A stretch of DNA of 64,000 nucleotides from contig NC_080540.1 in assembly GCF_028640845.1 (NCBI RefSeq), forward strand, positions 170,635,752 through 170,699,751, given 5' to 3'. The notes under the pieces were generated by a model, which searched no databases, had not been told where the DNA came from, and worked only from the letters and a program-made list of their open reading frames with translations. How positions within the stretch are numbered: the stretch's first letter is position 1; the number at the start of each line of letters is the position of its first letter. The DNA is from Ahaetulla prasina (lineage: Eukaryota; Chordata; Lepidosauria; Squamata; Colubridae). Below are positions 12,657-25,080 of the stretch, piece after piece. The position numbers and the translations under genes were made by a program.

Positions 12657-13159
12657 GCTCTTGATAATCTCCGTTTGCAGAGCTGACTCATGAATCAGCC
12701 AAGGGAATATCATCCCTGCAATTAAAACCCAAGCAAATCAACACAGTCCTTTCCCCCTCCCTCCAGGCACCTGCCAGGAGAGGTTGGCACTGCTGATAAA
12801 TGAGCACAGACCATCCATATTCTGGGCCTTTTGCCATTCAATTACCTTTCCTGGTAATTTTTCAAGTCTAGCCAGGGTGATTACAGCCATTTGCTGAGAA
12901 TAATGGGCATCTGGTTTATGCTTGGTTGAGAGGGGAGTAGCGAGCTAGAGTGTCCTAATGACAGCTGGGAGAGAGCTGGCTGCTCAGAAAGTCTCTCTCG
13001 ATTAAACCCCAGGCTGCCAGAACCTATATTCCCCTCCATTTATGTCTGCCATTCTGTGTTACATTTGATTGCATGCAAGGCTATGATCAGGTAAGGTCAG
13101 CCCTTAAAGTAGGCTATTGGGAAGAGAGAAGGAAGGGCAAGTTTCCTGTGTCCCTAGAT

Positions 13160-13248
13160 CAGGGCTCTCCAACCTTGGCAACTTTAAGACTTGTGGACTT
13201 CAACTCCCAGAACTCAAGTCTTAAAGTTGCTAAGGTTGGAGACCCCTG
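13160..13248. mobile_element. hAT-like palindromic MITE (CAGGGGTCTCCAACC), copy 2
   Basis: This 89-bp foldback runs from CAGGGCTCTCCAACCTTGGC to AAGGTTGGAGACCCCTG. The flanks CCCTAGAT (13152-13159) and CCCTAGAA (13249-13256) match at 7 of 8. It is a shorter relative of the 7968 copy. Confidence 0.87.
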
Positions 13249-15695
13249 CCCTAGAAGATAGTTAAGGTAGCAGTCTCAGGATATCCAACCATCTGAAGAT
13301 TTGAGCAGCATGGTTAACATTTAACCATTCTTCTGTTTCTTGATCAGCTTTTCTTTACACAGTTGACTTCCAGCTTTCACTCTCCATTCGAGGTAATCCA
13401 TAGGCCACATACTTTCACCATCTTAATTGTGGCTCCTGGAGTGGGCAGGACCTTTTTACGTTAGGGAACCGGGGGCGGGATTTTATTAATTAATCAAATT
13501 TATATGGCTGCCCATCACACAGAAAAGGAGTCTGGGTAGTATAACACCATCCAATATATAAAAATATACAAAAACAATCATTCTAAAAATATTTTAAAAA
13601 TCATTTTTAGGAATTAAAATATTATTAAAACATTTAAAAGTACAAACCACAAGGCATGGGGAAAGTGAATACATGAAACACAGTGGAGCCATCTAAGGAT
13701 GTCTCTGGTTCCCTAGGATCCTAGGCTTGTGACATGAGGTCAGATTGATTCTTCCCAAATGATCAATGAGTGTTCCAACTAATATACTCCAGTGATATTT
13801 TAGTATTACAAGCCATGCATCTAGTCAGATAGGGCATTAAGGCAAAGTAGTCTCTTCTACTTTGGAAGAGGTTGGAAACAATGGGTTATACTCATTCTAT
13901 ATAAACTCCTTGAGGCACTTTAGACACCAGCAGACAAATAGATCTCTTGAGATCATTCATACCTATAGGTCTCATATCTCCATCATCAGTGGTTCCTCTT
14001 TTAACCCATATTGATAAGTTGCTATCATGACTAAATTAAAATTTAAGTCTGGCTCAATCTCTAGAATATAAACATATCTACACCATTTTTTAATTATTAC
14101 TGAAGGAGTAACAGCTAACAATCCACTCCTATAGGCTTGCTCAGAATATTCACTATTTCTGTCAGACTTCCAGATCAATTCTAAAGAAATTAAAATACCA
14201 AAAAAGTTTTCTACATTGAGAAGTCATTCCAACAGTGTCCTTTCATTCATAGAAAGTTCTCTGAACAAGAAGCTCTAGGAATGTAACATGTTGCCTCTGA
14301 AGTCCAAATATTTGACCATCCTTTGGCAATCTTTAACAAGTACACTTACACAAGGATATGATGTGGCATTGTGAGTCACAAAAGATCAAGCAGCTTGCTC
14401 ACATTGCCAGATTGACAAAACCAAAAAGTATCCAATCCCAAATGACAGGAGAAAGCCAGTTAACTCAAACTGACCTGTGATAACCGATAGCAACAGATAT
14501 TTAACTTAGTGTGATTAAAAATGATTTTTTGCTGCCAAAAGTGATGTACACAGGTCAATTCAGTTTTCTCTAATGCAAGTTGCAGGCGGCTTATCTAGCA
14601 TATGTGTGGCCACTTGAAAGTACTTATCTAGAGAGCATCCTTGCCGCTCTCAATGCTACAGACCATCCAAAAAAAAATAACCTGTATTGGGTCAAGCTCA
14701 GAGCACAATTTTACTACTTCTTTGCCTTCTTTTCCTGAAAAAGAACTTCATCTTACAAGCTGCGATACGTGGGGACATCGATGATGTGATACAGCTCTTT
14801 GAAGTAAACCTGGTCAGGAAACAGATACCACAAGAGCTAATGGAACTCTCCTTTGTTGTTATAAAGTATGATAACAGAATGTTGAAAGACTGACAGAGAT
14901 ACCCCCTCCCCCCTCCCATACTAAAAAGAATCAAGGTGGGACGATCTTGAGATTATTTTTTCCTCCCGGCTTCCTGTCTGTCCAGACTAAACTGATGTTT
15001 ACTTGGTTGAATTCCTCCTTCAAAACTATCCCTGTAGTCCTCTCCAGAACCGAGAACATTACTCTGCTGTCATAGTGGGAACCTCTTCCAAAATTTGATG
15101 AACCACAACCACTCAAGATGGTTGCTTGGAATTTTACTTCAGCAACGTCTGGAAGTATATAAATTCTTCACTTTTCCTTATACCATTCTATGCATTTCCC
15201 CAGGGAACTATTATTCCCTGTAAGCCTAAGAATTAACCGTTTTTTTCAAACACTTTCTTTCAACTGGCACATTTTAATTGCTTAGCTTTTCTCTATACAA
15301 TTTGTGGCTGTGTACGTGGTTTCCCTGCTCCTAATTTCATCCTAAAACTTCCTTATTTGGACATACTTGTCTCTCTGTGCTGCTATAAAATATTGATTTC
15401 CTTCTGCTAGATGTTCCTGAAATGGTAAGCCACTGTGTGCCTGTCTCCCCAAATAATCATTCTGCCCCATTATTGCCAAGCTCATTAGAATAGATGGAAC
15501 TTTTCCAACTTACCAACTCTTGGATTGCTGTTTTTAATTTGCTAGCAAGACTGCAGATATAACCTCCATCCCAGACTAGAGAAAACAGTGTAATCCTGGC
15601 AGTGGTAAAGTAGTAGCCATTGGATGTTCCTCAGTATCATGCTATCAAGCTGTTAATTATCTCACATGTATAAACATTTAGCAGGACACCAGAGG

Positions 15696-16360
15696 AATAG
15701 AATAGAATAACAGAATTGGAAGGGATCTTGGAGGTCTTCTAGTCCAACCCCCTGCTTAGGCAGGAAACCCTACACCACTTCAGACAAATGGTTATCCAAC
15801 ATCTTCTTAAAAACTTCCAGTGTTGGAGCATTCACAACTTCTGGCGGCAAGTTCCACTGCCCATTCCACTGGGCATTCTATGGGCATGCCCATTCCACTG
15901 ATTAATACCATTTCAGACAAATAGTTGTCCAATCTCTTCTTAAAAACTTCCAGTGTTGGAGAATTCACAAGTTCTGTTCTAACTGTCAGGAAATTTCTCC
16001 TTAGTTCTAGATTGCTTCTCTCCTTGATTAGTTTCCACCCATTGCTTCTTGTCCTACCCTCAGGTGCTTTGGAGAACAGCCTGACTCCCTCTTCTTTGTG
16101 GCAGCCCCTGAGATATTGGAACACTGCTATCATGTCACCCCTAGTTCTTCTTTTCATTAAACTAGACATACCCAATTCCAGCAACCATTCTTCATATGTT
16201 TTAGCCTCCAGTTTCCTAATCATCTTTGTTGCTCTTCTCTGCACTCTTTCCAGAGTCTCAACATCTTTTTACATCATGGTGACCAAAACTGGATGCAGTA
16301 TTCCAAGTGTGGCCTTACCAAGGCAATATAAAGTGGTATTAACACTTCACGTGATCTTAA
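15696..16360 (-). mobile_element. CR1 LINE 3' end (snake L3/CR1 type), truncated
   Basis: This is the antisense 3' part of a CR1 non-LTR retrotransposon. The minus strand at 15807-16244 encodes the end of the reverse-transcriptase ORF, with RRATKMIRKLEAKTYEEWLL and RRTRGDMIAVFQYLRG, then SPTLEVFKKRLDNYLSEMV, all standard CR1 C-terminal blocks. The element ends at short ATAGA repeats (15698-15713), the typical snake CR1 tail. It is 5'-truncated, without polymerase motifs or endonuclease. A roughly 70-bp stretch near the 3' end is duplicated (about 15775-15845 and 15905-15975), separated by a small CCATTCCACTG-type repeat. Confidence 0.88.
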
Positions 16361-17685
16361 TTCTATCAGGAAAGAGAGACAGATTCATGACCCTGATTTT
16401 CAGATAGCAATCGACTTATATTCAAGGTTTCAGTTATCCCAGGCTGGCTGGTATGCATGTGCACAAGCCAGACACATACATCCAGGTTTGTTCCTTCTCA
16501 TTACAACAAGTAGTTGCACTCCACAGAAAGACAACAAAGGTGCAAGTACCTATGGTTGCCTTCCCTGATTTAGTACCTTCCAGGAATGAAGCTGTAGCTT
16601 TGCAGCCCCAACACATCAGGTGGCACCATGTTGGAGAAGACTTGGCCTCAGTGTCTATCTTAAGGTGTATTAATTAAATCATCTCTGAAAAAGCCACATC
16701 TACTGTCCAAAAATCCTGGGAAGTGAAGATGCTTCCTGATTCCTGGAGAACATCCCAAAACGTATTGTAAAGAAGCATGGCATATTGTTTGAGAGACAGA
16801 GTGCCAAATTATTTTCTAATGGAAACGATAGTCCTCCAAATTCAAAATAGGTCCTAGCTAATAGTACAAATGGCATTTCACCAAACTCCAAAAATTACAT
16901 ACACATACACACTTTATGATTAGGTCAAATATCAGGAATGGACAGCAAATGGCCCCAGCAGCAATTTTGTGGTTCCCCAGAGTACTCGAGTTAGCATGAT
17001 CAAAATTCAAAGGCAAAAATGGCTGATTTCAACTATATTATGTTTTTCTGGTGTATATGTTGGAATCTAACAAGGGATAAAATTCAAATTTTTTTGTTTA
17101 AGTGCAATGGTCTCCCTCACAATTAAAAAAGCCAACCAGCCATTTTCCATACAGTTTCCCAGAGACTCAAACCAATAAATAACAATGGTACTATATCTTA
17201 CAACTCCAAGTATGGTTGCACACTCCAGCCTTAAACAATGTTGAAGGGCAGTGGAATTTTCACTGTCAAGACGGCATCTTTTAGCAGTTGGTATTTTCGC
17301 TTACCTGCAGAATTGGCGCATTTGGTTCCAGCATAATAAGCATAGGAGGGTCAGTAGGTGTTCTGGTATCAAAATGTTACATTTTGCATTGTTTGATCCT
17401 CACCTGAGTGCCTACAAAACTGGAATAGTATTATTCCCCAAAATGCATAGAACTTCACTCTTGAGCTGCAATTATATTCATTCCTTCTCAGGAATTTACT
17501 TAGAAGTCACAGAACCTGAATTCACAAAATTCAGCGGAATTCACTTCTACAATTTCTTGGAGATAAATTTGTTTTATGCTTACTGTGAATGACTTGTAGA
17601 TCTTACATTCATAGAAGCCTGAATATAAGATATATAGAGTAATTACAAGAACTATACAACCACAAATTGGTCTCCCCGTCCATCC

Positions 17686-17689
<4 letters not shown>

Positions 17690-17729
<40 letters not shown>

Positions 17730-17760
17730 CCTCCCTCCCTCCCTCCCTCCCTTCCTCTCC
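17690..17760. repeat. (CT)n/(CTCC)n microsatellite
   Basis: A pure CT dinucleotide run passes into CTCC tetranucleotides. Confidence 0.95.
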
Positions 17761-17904
17761 CCTAATCCATCCATCTACATAGTAGTACTGGTAAGAAAAT
17801 GGTCATATAACACATAAGTAATTTTCCAGTGCAAATTCTTCTCAGATATTAGATACTTATTTGACTTTCTAACTGTAGATTTTCTTATGTTCTCCCATTT
17901 AAGT

Positions 17905-18785
17905 ACTAATCTCAACCAGCAAATGCTCAGTCTTACATATAGGAAAAAAGAACCCAAACACTAAGTACTCGCTTGATGGACATTACCTTACAGATGACCC
18001 CCATCCCGTTAAAGACCTTGGAGTTTTCATGTCAAATGATCTAAGTGCCAAAGCCCACTGCAAATACATAGCAAAAAAGGCTCTAAGAGTTGTAAACCTA
18101 ATCTTGCGTAGCTTCTTTTCCAAAAACACTACACTACTAACCAGAGCATATAAAACATTTGCTAGACCAATTCTAGAATACAGCTCACCTGTTTGGAACC
18201 CTCACCACATCTCTGACATCAATACAATTGAACGTGTCCAGAAATATTTTACAAGAAGAGTTCTCCATTCCTCTGAAAACAACAAAATACCTTATCCCAC
18301 CAGACTTGAAATCCTAGGCTTAGAAAACTTGGAACTCCGTCGCCTTCGACAAGACCTAAGTTTAACTCATAGAATCATCTATTGTAATGTCCTTCCTGTC
18401 AAAGACTACTTCAGCTTTAATTGCAATAATACAAGAGCAACCAATAGATTTAAACTTAATGTCAACCACTTTAATCTAGATTGCAGAAAATATGACTTCT
18501 GTAACAGAATCATCAGTGCTTGGAATACTTTACCTGACTCTGTGGTCTCTTCTCATAATCCTAAAAGCTTTAACCAAAAACTCTCTACTATTGACCTCAC
18601 CCCATTCCTAAGAGGACCATAAGGGGCGTGCATAAGCGCACAAACGTGCCTACTGTTCCTGTCCTATTGTTTTCCTTTTCTTCTTCCTATATATATATAT
18701 ATATGCTTATACCTTTATATACTATATAACCTTTCTGTATGATACTTACATATATTGTTGTGACAAAAATAAAATTAAAAAAAAT
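17905..18785 (+). mobile_element. 5'-truncated jockey-group LINE, RT C-terminus and 3' tail
   Basis: The ORF at 18029-18622 encodes the region after the polymerase of a jockey-superfamily non-LTR element: FARPILEYSSPVWNPHHISD, then NTIERVQKYFTRRVL, ending STIDLTPFLRGP. Upstream sequence matches the second copy at 21.4-25.1 kb. The 3' tail is AAGGGGCGTGCATAAGCGCA, an AT run and AAAATAAAATTAAAA. I cannot assign the clade (CR1, L2 and Rex-like are all possible). Positions 17919-17932 hold the undisturbed version of the site into which an L1-like element jumped in the other copy. Confidence 0.85.
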
Positions 18786-21015
18786 TAGTTTTTTCAAGAT
18801 CAACCATAGTTGACTTCTGTAAAGCAAAATAGGAGACAGATTTATGCATGTAACTATAGCCTTTTCTCATTACTAAATAAAAGGGCTACCAGTTTATTTT
18901 TCAGTCAGCAGAAACCTGAATCAGTCTAAAAGTTATGATCCCCATTACTGATTTCCTATCTGTTGTTCTACAGGTTGCAAAGCAATTTGAAAAGGACTGT
19001 CATGAACAATGTCAATGAACTGTATTATCATTCATAGTTCGTTCTCCCTCCCTCTCTCTCTCTCTCTCTCTCTGTATTGGAGAGCAAACTAGTTATAAAA
19101 ATCATTATGAAACCAATTACATTAATAGTTAATATTAAGGCACCTTATTCCCTTTCCTAGTTTCTTGGGCTTTAAAAGAAAAGGGGGGAGGATTGTACTT
19201 ACAAGACTGATGTTAGCTTTGCTGGATAAACCAGATAGGAAACCCAAACAAATAAGCTAATTTTATGTTATTTTAAAGCTACATTGACAGAATCTTGCAA
19301 GTCTGAAAGTACAGTACAATCCTACCATACACACCCCACTTCTACAGCCCAAGAAACTAGGGAAGATTCTTCTGAGTTTCTTTCTCTGTCCACCATCCAG
19401 TTGTGGGCTATGCTATAGCTGGCCTTTGAAAACAGCATCTCTTGGTCCAGTCTCCCAAGATCTTTCCCACATGCCTGTGGAATACCTGTGGAATTGATTT
19501 CTTTGTCTGGTCTGGTTTATCTGGTCTAGTCTGGCCTATATAGTGGGACTGATCAAACAAACATTTCATTCTGGAACTGAACCACCCGAAATTATCAGTT
19601 CCATGGAAAAGTTCCTTGGAAAAGTTCATGCCCAGAATGTTTTGGACATTTCTATTTCTGAAAATTGCTACACATCTTCATGTCTAAACAGTTTTGATAG
19701 GTAGGGCTCTACAATTAATATCTAGTAAGTTATTTCTCTCCACCAGCCCTAATTTTAATTAATTTGTAGCTCCCTATAGGAAAGACAAGTTCAGTGATAA
19801 GCCATTTTATTCTGTTCTTGATACTAATATTCCACTTACAAAAGCTGGCGTTGTTTCAGGGACGGGAAGTAAGATGAACTGTATTCAGAAGAAAATAGAG
19901 AATTGACTTTTAGGCTAGAGCTGGAAGCTGTGCTTAGGTTGACCCCTTAACACAGGCTTCTCAATATCAGAAGAAAATAGCAGGTACCATAGCATTTCCA
20001 AATAGCTGCCTTTCAATTTCACATCTTTATTGCCTCTCGGGGGAGCTGATGCTTGCTAGTATTATGAGCAGGATGCCAAATAATCTATAATGTGGTTTCT
20101 GAGGCTCCTCTCCATTACACAAAAAAAGAAAGAGCTTGATAAAGACTTATAACCTATAATGGACTGACTGGTATCTTTACTTTGAACCAGTGGAGGGGGC
20201 CTATCTTTGCTTAAGTCTCACTTACCATCCTGAACAAATGAGGACTATGATTCAAAGTTTTAGACTATGCTCTTGAGCTGCTTGTAAAAATGAAGTTAGC
20301 GGAGCACCATAATAGTTATTAACTTTGAATTGGGAAGCAAATAATGCTTTCTGCATGTTTATGAAGCCATCTGTATTCTAGAAGCTTGGTGGCCATAGTA
20401 AACAATGTATAATAAACCCATTGATCTCCATTAGGGGATGGAGGGAAGGGAAAAAAAATAACATTTATGTGTTTGGGTGAGAAGAAAGCTGAAATAAGTT
20501 TTGTTATTAACCTAATTTCACACACGCGCACACATACTGAAGCTTAAAAAATCAAATTCTAATTGCCAAAATCCTACTGGGGAGCCATTCCAGTCACACA
20601 GGCGCCAATCTTTTTTCTTCCTGGCAATAATTCAGTTACTGTACAGAAATAGTATAGGAGGAAATTAACACAATCTATATGCTCAGCAAGCCTATGGGTA
20701 AGTTAAAATGGCTTATGAACCTCATAGAACCTCATGGCTTAGATAGAGCAGAGAAGCCAAGTTACTCCATTTAAGGATAAGCTTTAAGAGGTAGGTTTTC
20801 ATCATTATCAGATGATGAAGGAGACATTCCGGGTATCTTTTTATATTGTCAGCAGAATAACTAACATGCTGTCAACATGCCAGGCATAGGGTCATTCCAT
20901 ATCTAAATTAACATTTGTCCGTTCTTTCTATATATATTTTTTTCCTTTGAAATCTGCCTTGCTAATATTATTATACTGGAAACATCTACATCAATTAATC
21001 TGCAGATGAAATAAT

Positions 21016-21370
21016 TGAGGGGTCCTTGGTGGTTTCTGGGCTTGGTTGTTTTCTTGCAGACATTTCATTACCCAAACTAGGTAACATCATCAGTGCTACT
21101 AAGGAGTGGGGTTTGCTCTCAGTTTATATTCTAATGGCTTGCCTTGTCAGTGTTAGTGGGAGTGGTCTTAGAAGTTCTTTGGTTGGACTGTTTACTGTTA
21201 GCTTGTCTGTCAGTTCCTTGATTGGGATATTGTTTACACCACGATTGTTGGTCTGATGTTAATCTTGGAGCTAATCTTATGCTCAATTTGGGTGCTAATT
21301 GCTGGCGGGGAGATGGTTTGGTCTTTTTGTTTGCTTTTTGGCTTGTTGATTGATTCTTTCGCATAGTCTG
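21016..21370 (-). mobile_element. Penelope-like retroelement remnant with hammerhead-like core
   Basis: Read on the minus strand, this ends in CAACCAAGCCCAGAAACCAC just before the edge. It resembles squamate Penelope-like element termini as I know them. At 21059-21093 the minus strand shows CTGATGA, a 6-bp stem (GTTACC/GGTAAT) and GAAATGTC, the order of a hammerhead ribozyme core. Penelope-like elements are known to carry such ribozymes. The minus-strand ORF here (21131-21364) has no domain I can name and no reverse transcriptase is present, so it is a short fragment. Confidence 0.6.
21059..21093 (-). ncRNA. Candidate hammerhead ribozyme-like motif
   Basis: The minus strand gives CTGATGA (conserved C3-A9), U, stem II GUUACC with loop UAGUUUG and GGUAAU, then GAAA and UGUC. 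Core nucleotides are present. Helix III would be extremely short, and I could not confirm helix I, so activity is uncertain. This is a motif match by eye only. Confidence 0.45.
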
Positions 21371-21423
21371 AAGATATTGTTTATGTCTATATTTCTATTG
21401 ATAGCTAATTGTCAGAGTACCAG

Positions 21424-22356
21424 ACTTTATTTTATTTATTTGTTTGTTTGTTTGTTTTTTGTTTTGTCACACAGTATATATAAGCATAAGCATGAAATAA
21501 TTATACAATATATAAGCATATATATAAGCATGAAATAATTATACAATATATAAGCATATAAGTATGAGTATGTAATAACTATATTAATTGGATATAACGA
21601 AAGGAAACAATAGGACAGGAACAATAGGCACGCTTATGCTCTTATGCATACCCCTTACAACCTCTTAGAAATGGGGTGAGGTCAATAGTAGACAGTTTTT
21701 GGTTGAAGCTTTTGGGATTTTGGGAAGAGACCACAGAGTCAGGTAGTGTATTCCAAGCATTAACAACTCTGTTACTGAAGTCATATTTTCTGCAATCAAG
21801 ATTGGAGTGGTTAACATTAAGCTTAAATCTATTGTGTGCTCGTGTATTGTGCGAATTGAAGCTGAAGTAGTCTTTGACAGGAAGGACATTGTAATAGATG
21901 ATTCTATGAGTTAAACTCAGGTCATGTTGAAGGTGGCGTAGTTCTAAATTTTCTAAACCCAGGATTTCAAGTCTGGTGGCATAAGGTATTTTGTTGTATT
22001 CAGAGGAGTGGAGAACTCTTCTTGTAAAATATTTCTGGACACGTTCAATTGTATTGATGTCAGAAATGTGGTATGGGTTCCAGACAGTCAAGCTGTATTC
22101 AAGAATTGGTCTAGCAAATGTTGTATATGCTCTGGTTAGTAGTGTAGTGTTTTTGGAGAAGAAGCTACACAAGATTAGGTTTACAACTCTTAAAGCCTTT
22201 TTTGCGATGTAGTTGCAGTGGGCTTTGGCACTTAGATCATTTAATATGAAAACTCCAAGGTCTTTATCAGGGTGGGGGTCATCTGTAAGATAATGTCCAT
22301 CAAGCTTGTACTTAGTGTTTAGGTTCTTTTTCCAATATGTAAGACTGAGCATTTGC
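21424..22356 (-). mobile_element. Jockey-group LINE, 3' half (copy split by insertion)
   Basis: The minus-strand ORF at 21642-22352 encodes LDGHYLTDDPHPDKDLGVFI, then FARPILEYSLTVWNPYHISD and FNQKLSTIDLTPFLRG. It closely matches the + strand copy at 17905-18785. The tail with the reverse complement of GGGGCATGCATAAG lies at 21600-21655. The element continues upstream at 24105, past a 1.7-kb insertion. Here the reading frame is open to the insertion point. Confidence 0.88.
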
Positions 22357-24090
22357 AGGACTTCCGGGTGGCACCACCTTTCTCGCTGGGTGCTAATTTA
22401 TGGCACTCCGCACTGAATATGGTAAAAGCCGGTGAAAACAGCAACGAACAGCTGTTCCCGGCTTCAATTTCCCTCTCTGGTTGAAAGAGAGAGAAAGAGC
22501 AAGGGGGGGATAGTGGTAGATTCCCCTAGGGGCTTTGTTTTTGTTATGCAAAGTCCCGAAAGGTCGAATCCCTTTTAATCCTCTCTTAATCTCCAGTATT
22601 CACTGCGCTCCTGCAAAAGCAGGAAAAGAGGAAGGTGTCCACTTCTGCTAACAACTGATTTCTTTTTGTGGATTTCTAAAAGCAGACGGAAGAAGCATGA
22701 GTGAACAATTAATGGTTTGCAAGTATTTTTGATTTCCTGACTTCCACCTAAAAAGAGAATTTCCCCCCTCTCTTTTTTTTAATTGTTTAAAATGGCATTT
22801 GAGAGCAACTGAAAGCAGAGCGATACATCAAAGGGAGACTTGCTGTGGAATCGAAACTGAATGGAGATTTTATCTTATTGTGTTGGACTGTGGATTGTTG
22901 GATTATATTACATTGTTTAAGTATTTTACAAGGGGATTCTCAGCAGGAACTTTGTCATGAAGGTTCTTTCAGAAGAATGGATTTGTGACTTTATACAGAA
23001 AGTATGTATTTAATTATTCAAAAATATGAATTGATAAAAAATGGGGACGTTTTGGATGAGAGCTTGGAAGAAATTAACCAGTGTAATCAGGACTTGGAAA
23101 ATGGAATGGAGGAGATACAAACAAAAGTGGATAAATATGAAGATAGATCGTGAATAAACAAGATGATGTAAAGAAGTTTTCTTTAAATAGTTTGGATGAA
23201 ATGCCTGAATTTGTGCTACAGGAGGCTGTCTCCCGAACCGAAAAAACTCACAGGGTTAATGTTTTCCAAGAGTTCTCTTTTTGGACTGATGGAATATACG
23301 GCAGTAATTTGTGGATTCCTGGACATAAGGAACTACTAGGAAATATTGTGACTGACTTTTCAAAAGGAGTAATGAAGGAAAGACAGAGATTAATGCATCA
23401 AAAAAAATGGCAAGAGACAAAAGTATTATCCTTGAAACAAGGTTTTTTTGAAATATTAATAGACAAAAATATTAGTGTCCCGGAAAGACAATTTGTGAGG
23501 AAGATCTGGAAGAAATGGGTTGATTATATGTTTTATATCTATCATAAAAGACTAGATATTTGGATCTATACTGGATTTTGATGAGGAAGGACTAAAGTTG
23601 AATAGATATTGTAATTTTCTGTATTGAAATTTTATAATGTGTTGCACTGAATTTTAAATAGAATATTCTCAAAAGATCTTATGTAAGAAAGACCCGGGGG
23701 GGAAATTATATGGTTATAGAAGCTATAAGGGAGATATTTTTTGAATTGGATTGGATTTTTATGCTTTAGTTGGTTTTAAATACTTTAGGATTAATTTGTT
23801 CTATTGATTTATATATTTTATTACTGTTAATTGTTAAAAAAATTTTAAAATTTTTTTTTTATTTTCTGAAGGATTTTGGTTATGTTAGGAGGAAGTCAGA
23901 GCTAGAGGGGAAAATTGGTATAATAGTTTTGGGGAAAAATTTTCTTAGCATGTTTGTTTTATTTTTAACTATACCTTGTGCTTGTTCCAGGAAGTCAGGG
24001 GGGAGGGGGGAGGGTATTAGTGAAGGGAGGGGGGTTGGGGGGAAAGGGGGGGGATTTTTTTTTTGTAAAACTTTTTGAATAAAAAAAAAA
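22357..24090 (+). mobile_element. L1-like non-LTR insertion, ORF2 missing, 14-bp TSD
   Basis: This 1.73-kb insertion is flanked by GACTGAGCATTTGC at 22343-22356 and 24091-24104. It starts AGGACTTCCGGGTGGCACCA, like a LINE 5' UTR, and ends TTTTTGAATAAAAAAAAAA. Long target duplications and a poly(A) tail are typical of L1-type retrotransposition. About 23060-23150 could encode a coiled-coil piece (DLENGMEEIQTKVDKYEDRS). An ORF at 23150-23581 (143 aa, basic, no motif I can name) follows. No endonuclease or reverse transcriptase is present, so it probably moved with help from a full L1. A HAL1-like, ORF1-only derivative is the best guess. Confidence 0.78.
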
Positions 24091-24104
24091 GACTGAGCAT
24101 TTGC

Positions 24105-25080
24105 TGGTTGAGATTTGGAGTTGCCAAGTTTTAGACCATTCAGATACAAAGTCAAGGTCTTTTTGAAGGGTAGTTGTATTGTTGGTGGTGTTAAATAGTT
24201 TGACATCGTCAGCAAAGAGAACACAATTACTTGTAATATGATCACAGAGATCATTAATGTATAATATGAAGAGTGTTGGTCCAAGAACGCTGCCTTGGGG
24301 AACGCCACTTTTGACAGGAACAGGATTTGTTCGAGCATTGCCAATTTTGACTACTTCTTGTCTGTTTGACAGGAAAGCTGTTATCCAATTGTGGAGGGGT
24401 CCTGAAATGCCGTAGGATTTTAGTTTTAGAAGAAGTCAAAACCTTTACAGAAGTCTATGTAGATTGCATCTATTGCTTTGCCCTGATCAAGATTTGTAGT
24501 CCATATGTTTTTGCAGTGAAGAAGTTGTAAGTTACATGATAATTTTTTTCTGAAACCAAATTGTTTATTAGAGAGTAGGTTGTTTGTTTCTAAGTGGAGG
24601 GTAATGGATTGGTTGATGATAGATTCCAGTACTTTGCAGGTGACACAGCATAGAGAGATTGGTCTGTAATTTTCAACTAGGCTGGGGTCTCCTTTTTTGA
24701 AGACAGGGATGACCGTGGCTAGTGACCAAAGTTTGGGAAGGGAACTGGTCATGAAAGCTTTTTCGAAGATTATGCTTAGGGGTTCTGCTATATTACTGGA
24801 AAGTTTTTTTTAAGAAGTATGCACATAGTCCATCAGGTCCAATAGATAGGGATGGTTTCAGTTTGCGAAGAGCTTTTCAACATTATCTTTTGTGAAGTCT
24901 GTATGTGTTAGGTTGTTGCGGTCTATAAATTAAAATATTATTATTATTATTATTGTACTCATTGTTGGTACGATTGGGGAATGTCGGGTATGAGCCATTA
25001 CTGTTAACAAAGACTTCAAGAAATTCCCTAGCATTTTTGGACTTGATTTGGCCTAGGATGGTCACAGGGTGCATTGGAGG
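24105..25080 (-). mobile_element. Jockey-group LINE, RT core (upstream half of split copy)
   Basis: The minus strand encodes LWSLATVIPVFKKGDPSLVE with NYRPISL (24426-24752), a standard reverse-transcriptase block. Nearer the insertion it encodes the catalytic FADDVKLF (about 24191-24220), preceded by a PQGSVLGP-like region interrupted by frameshifts. SIGPDGLCAYFLKK at about 24800-24860 marks the start of the RT domain. Joined with 21424-22356 this gives about 1.9 kb of one element. The 5' limit near 25080 is uncertain and the endonuclease was not found. Confidence 0.82.

Noticed and set aside
24000..24060. G-rich tract as a G-quadruplex regulatory site
   Set aside because: It lies at the 3' end of the L1-like insertion just before its poly(A) tail, where G-rich tracts are usual for L1 3' UTRs; no independent function is supported.
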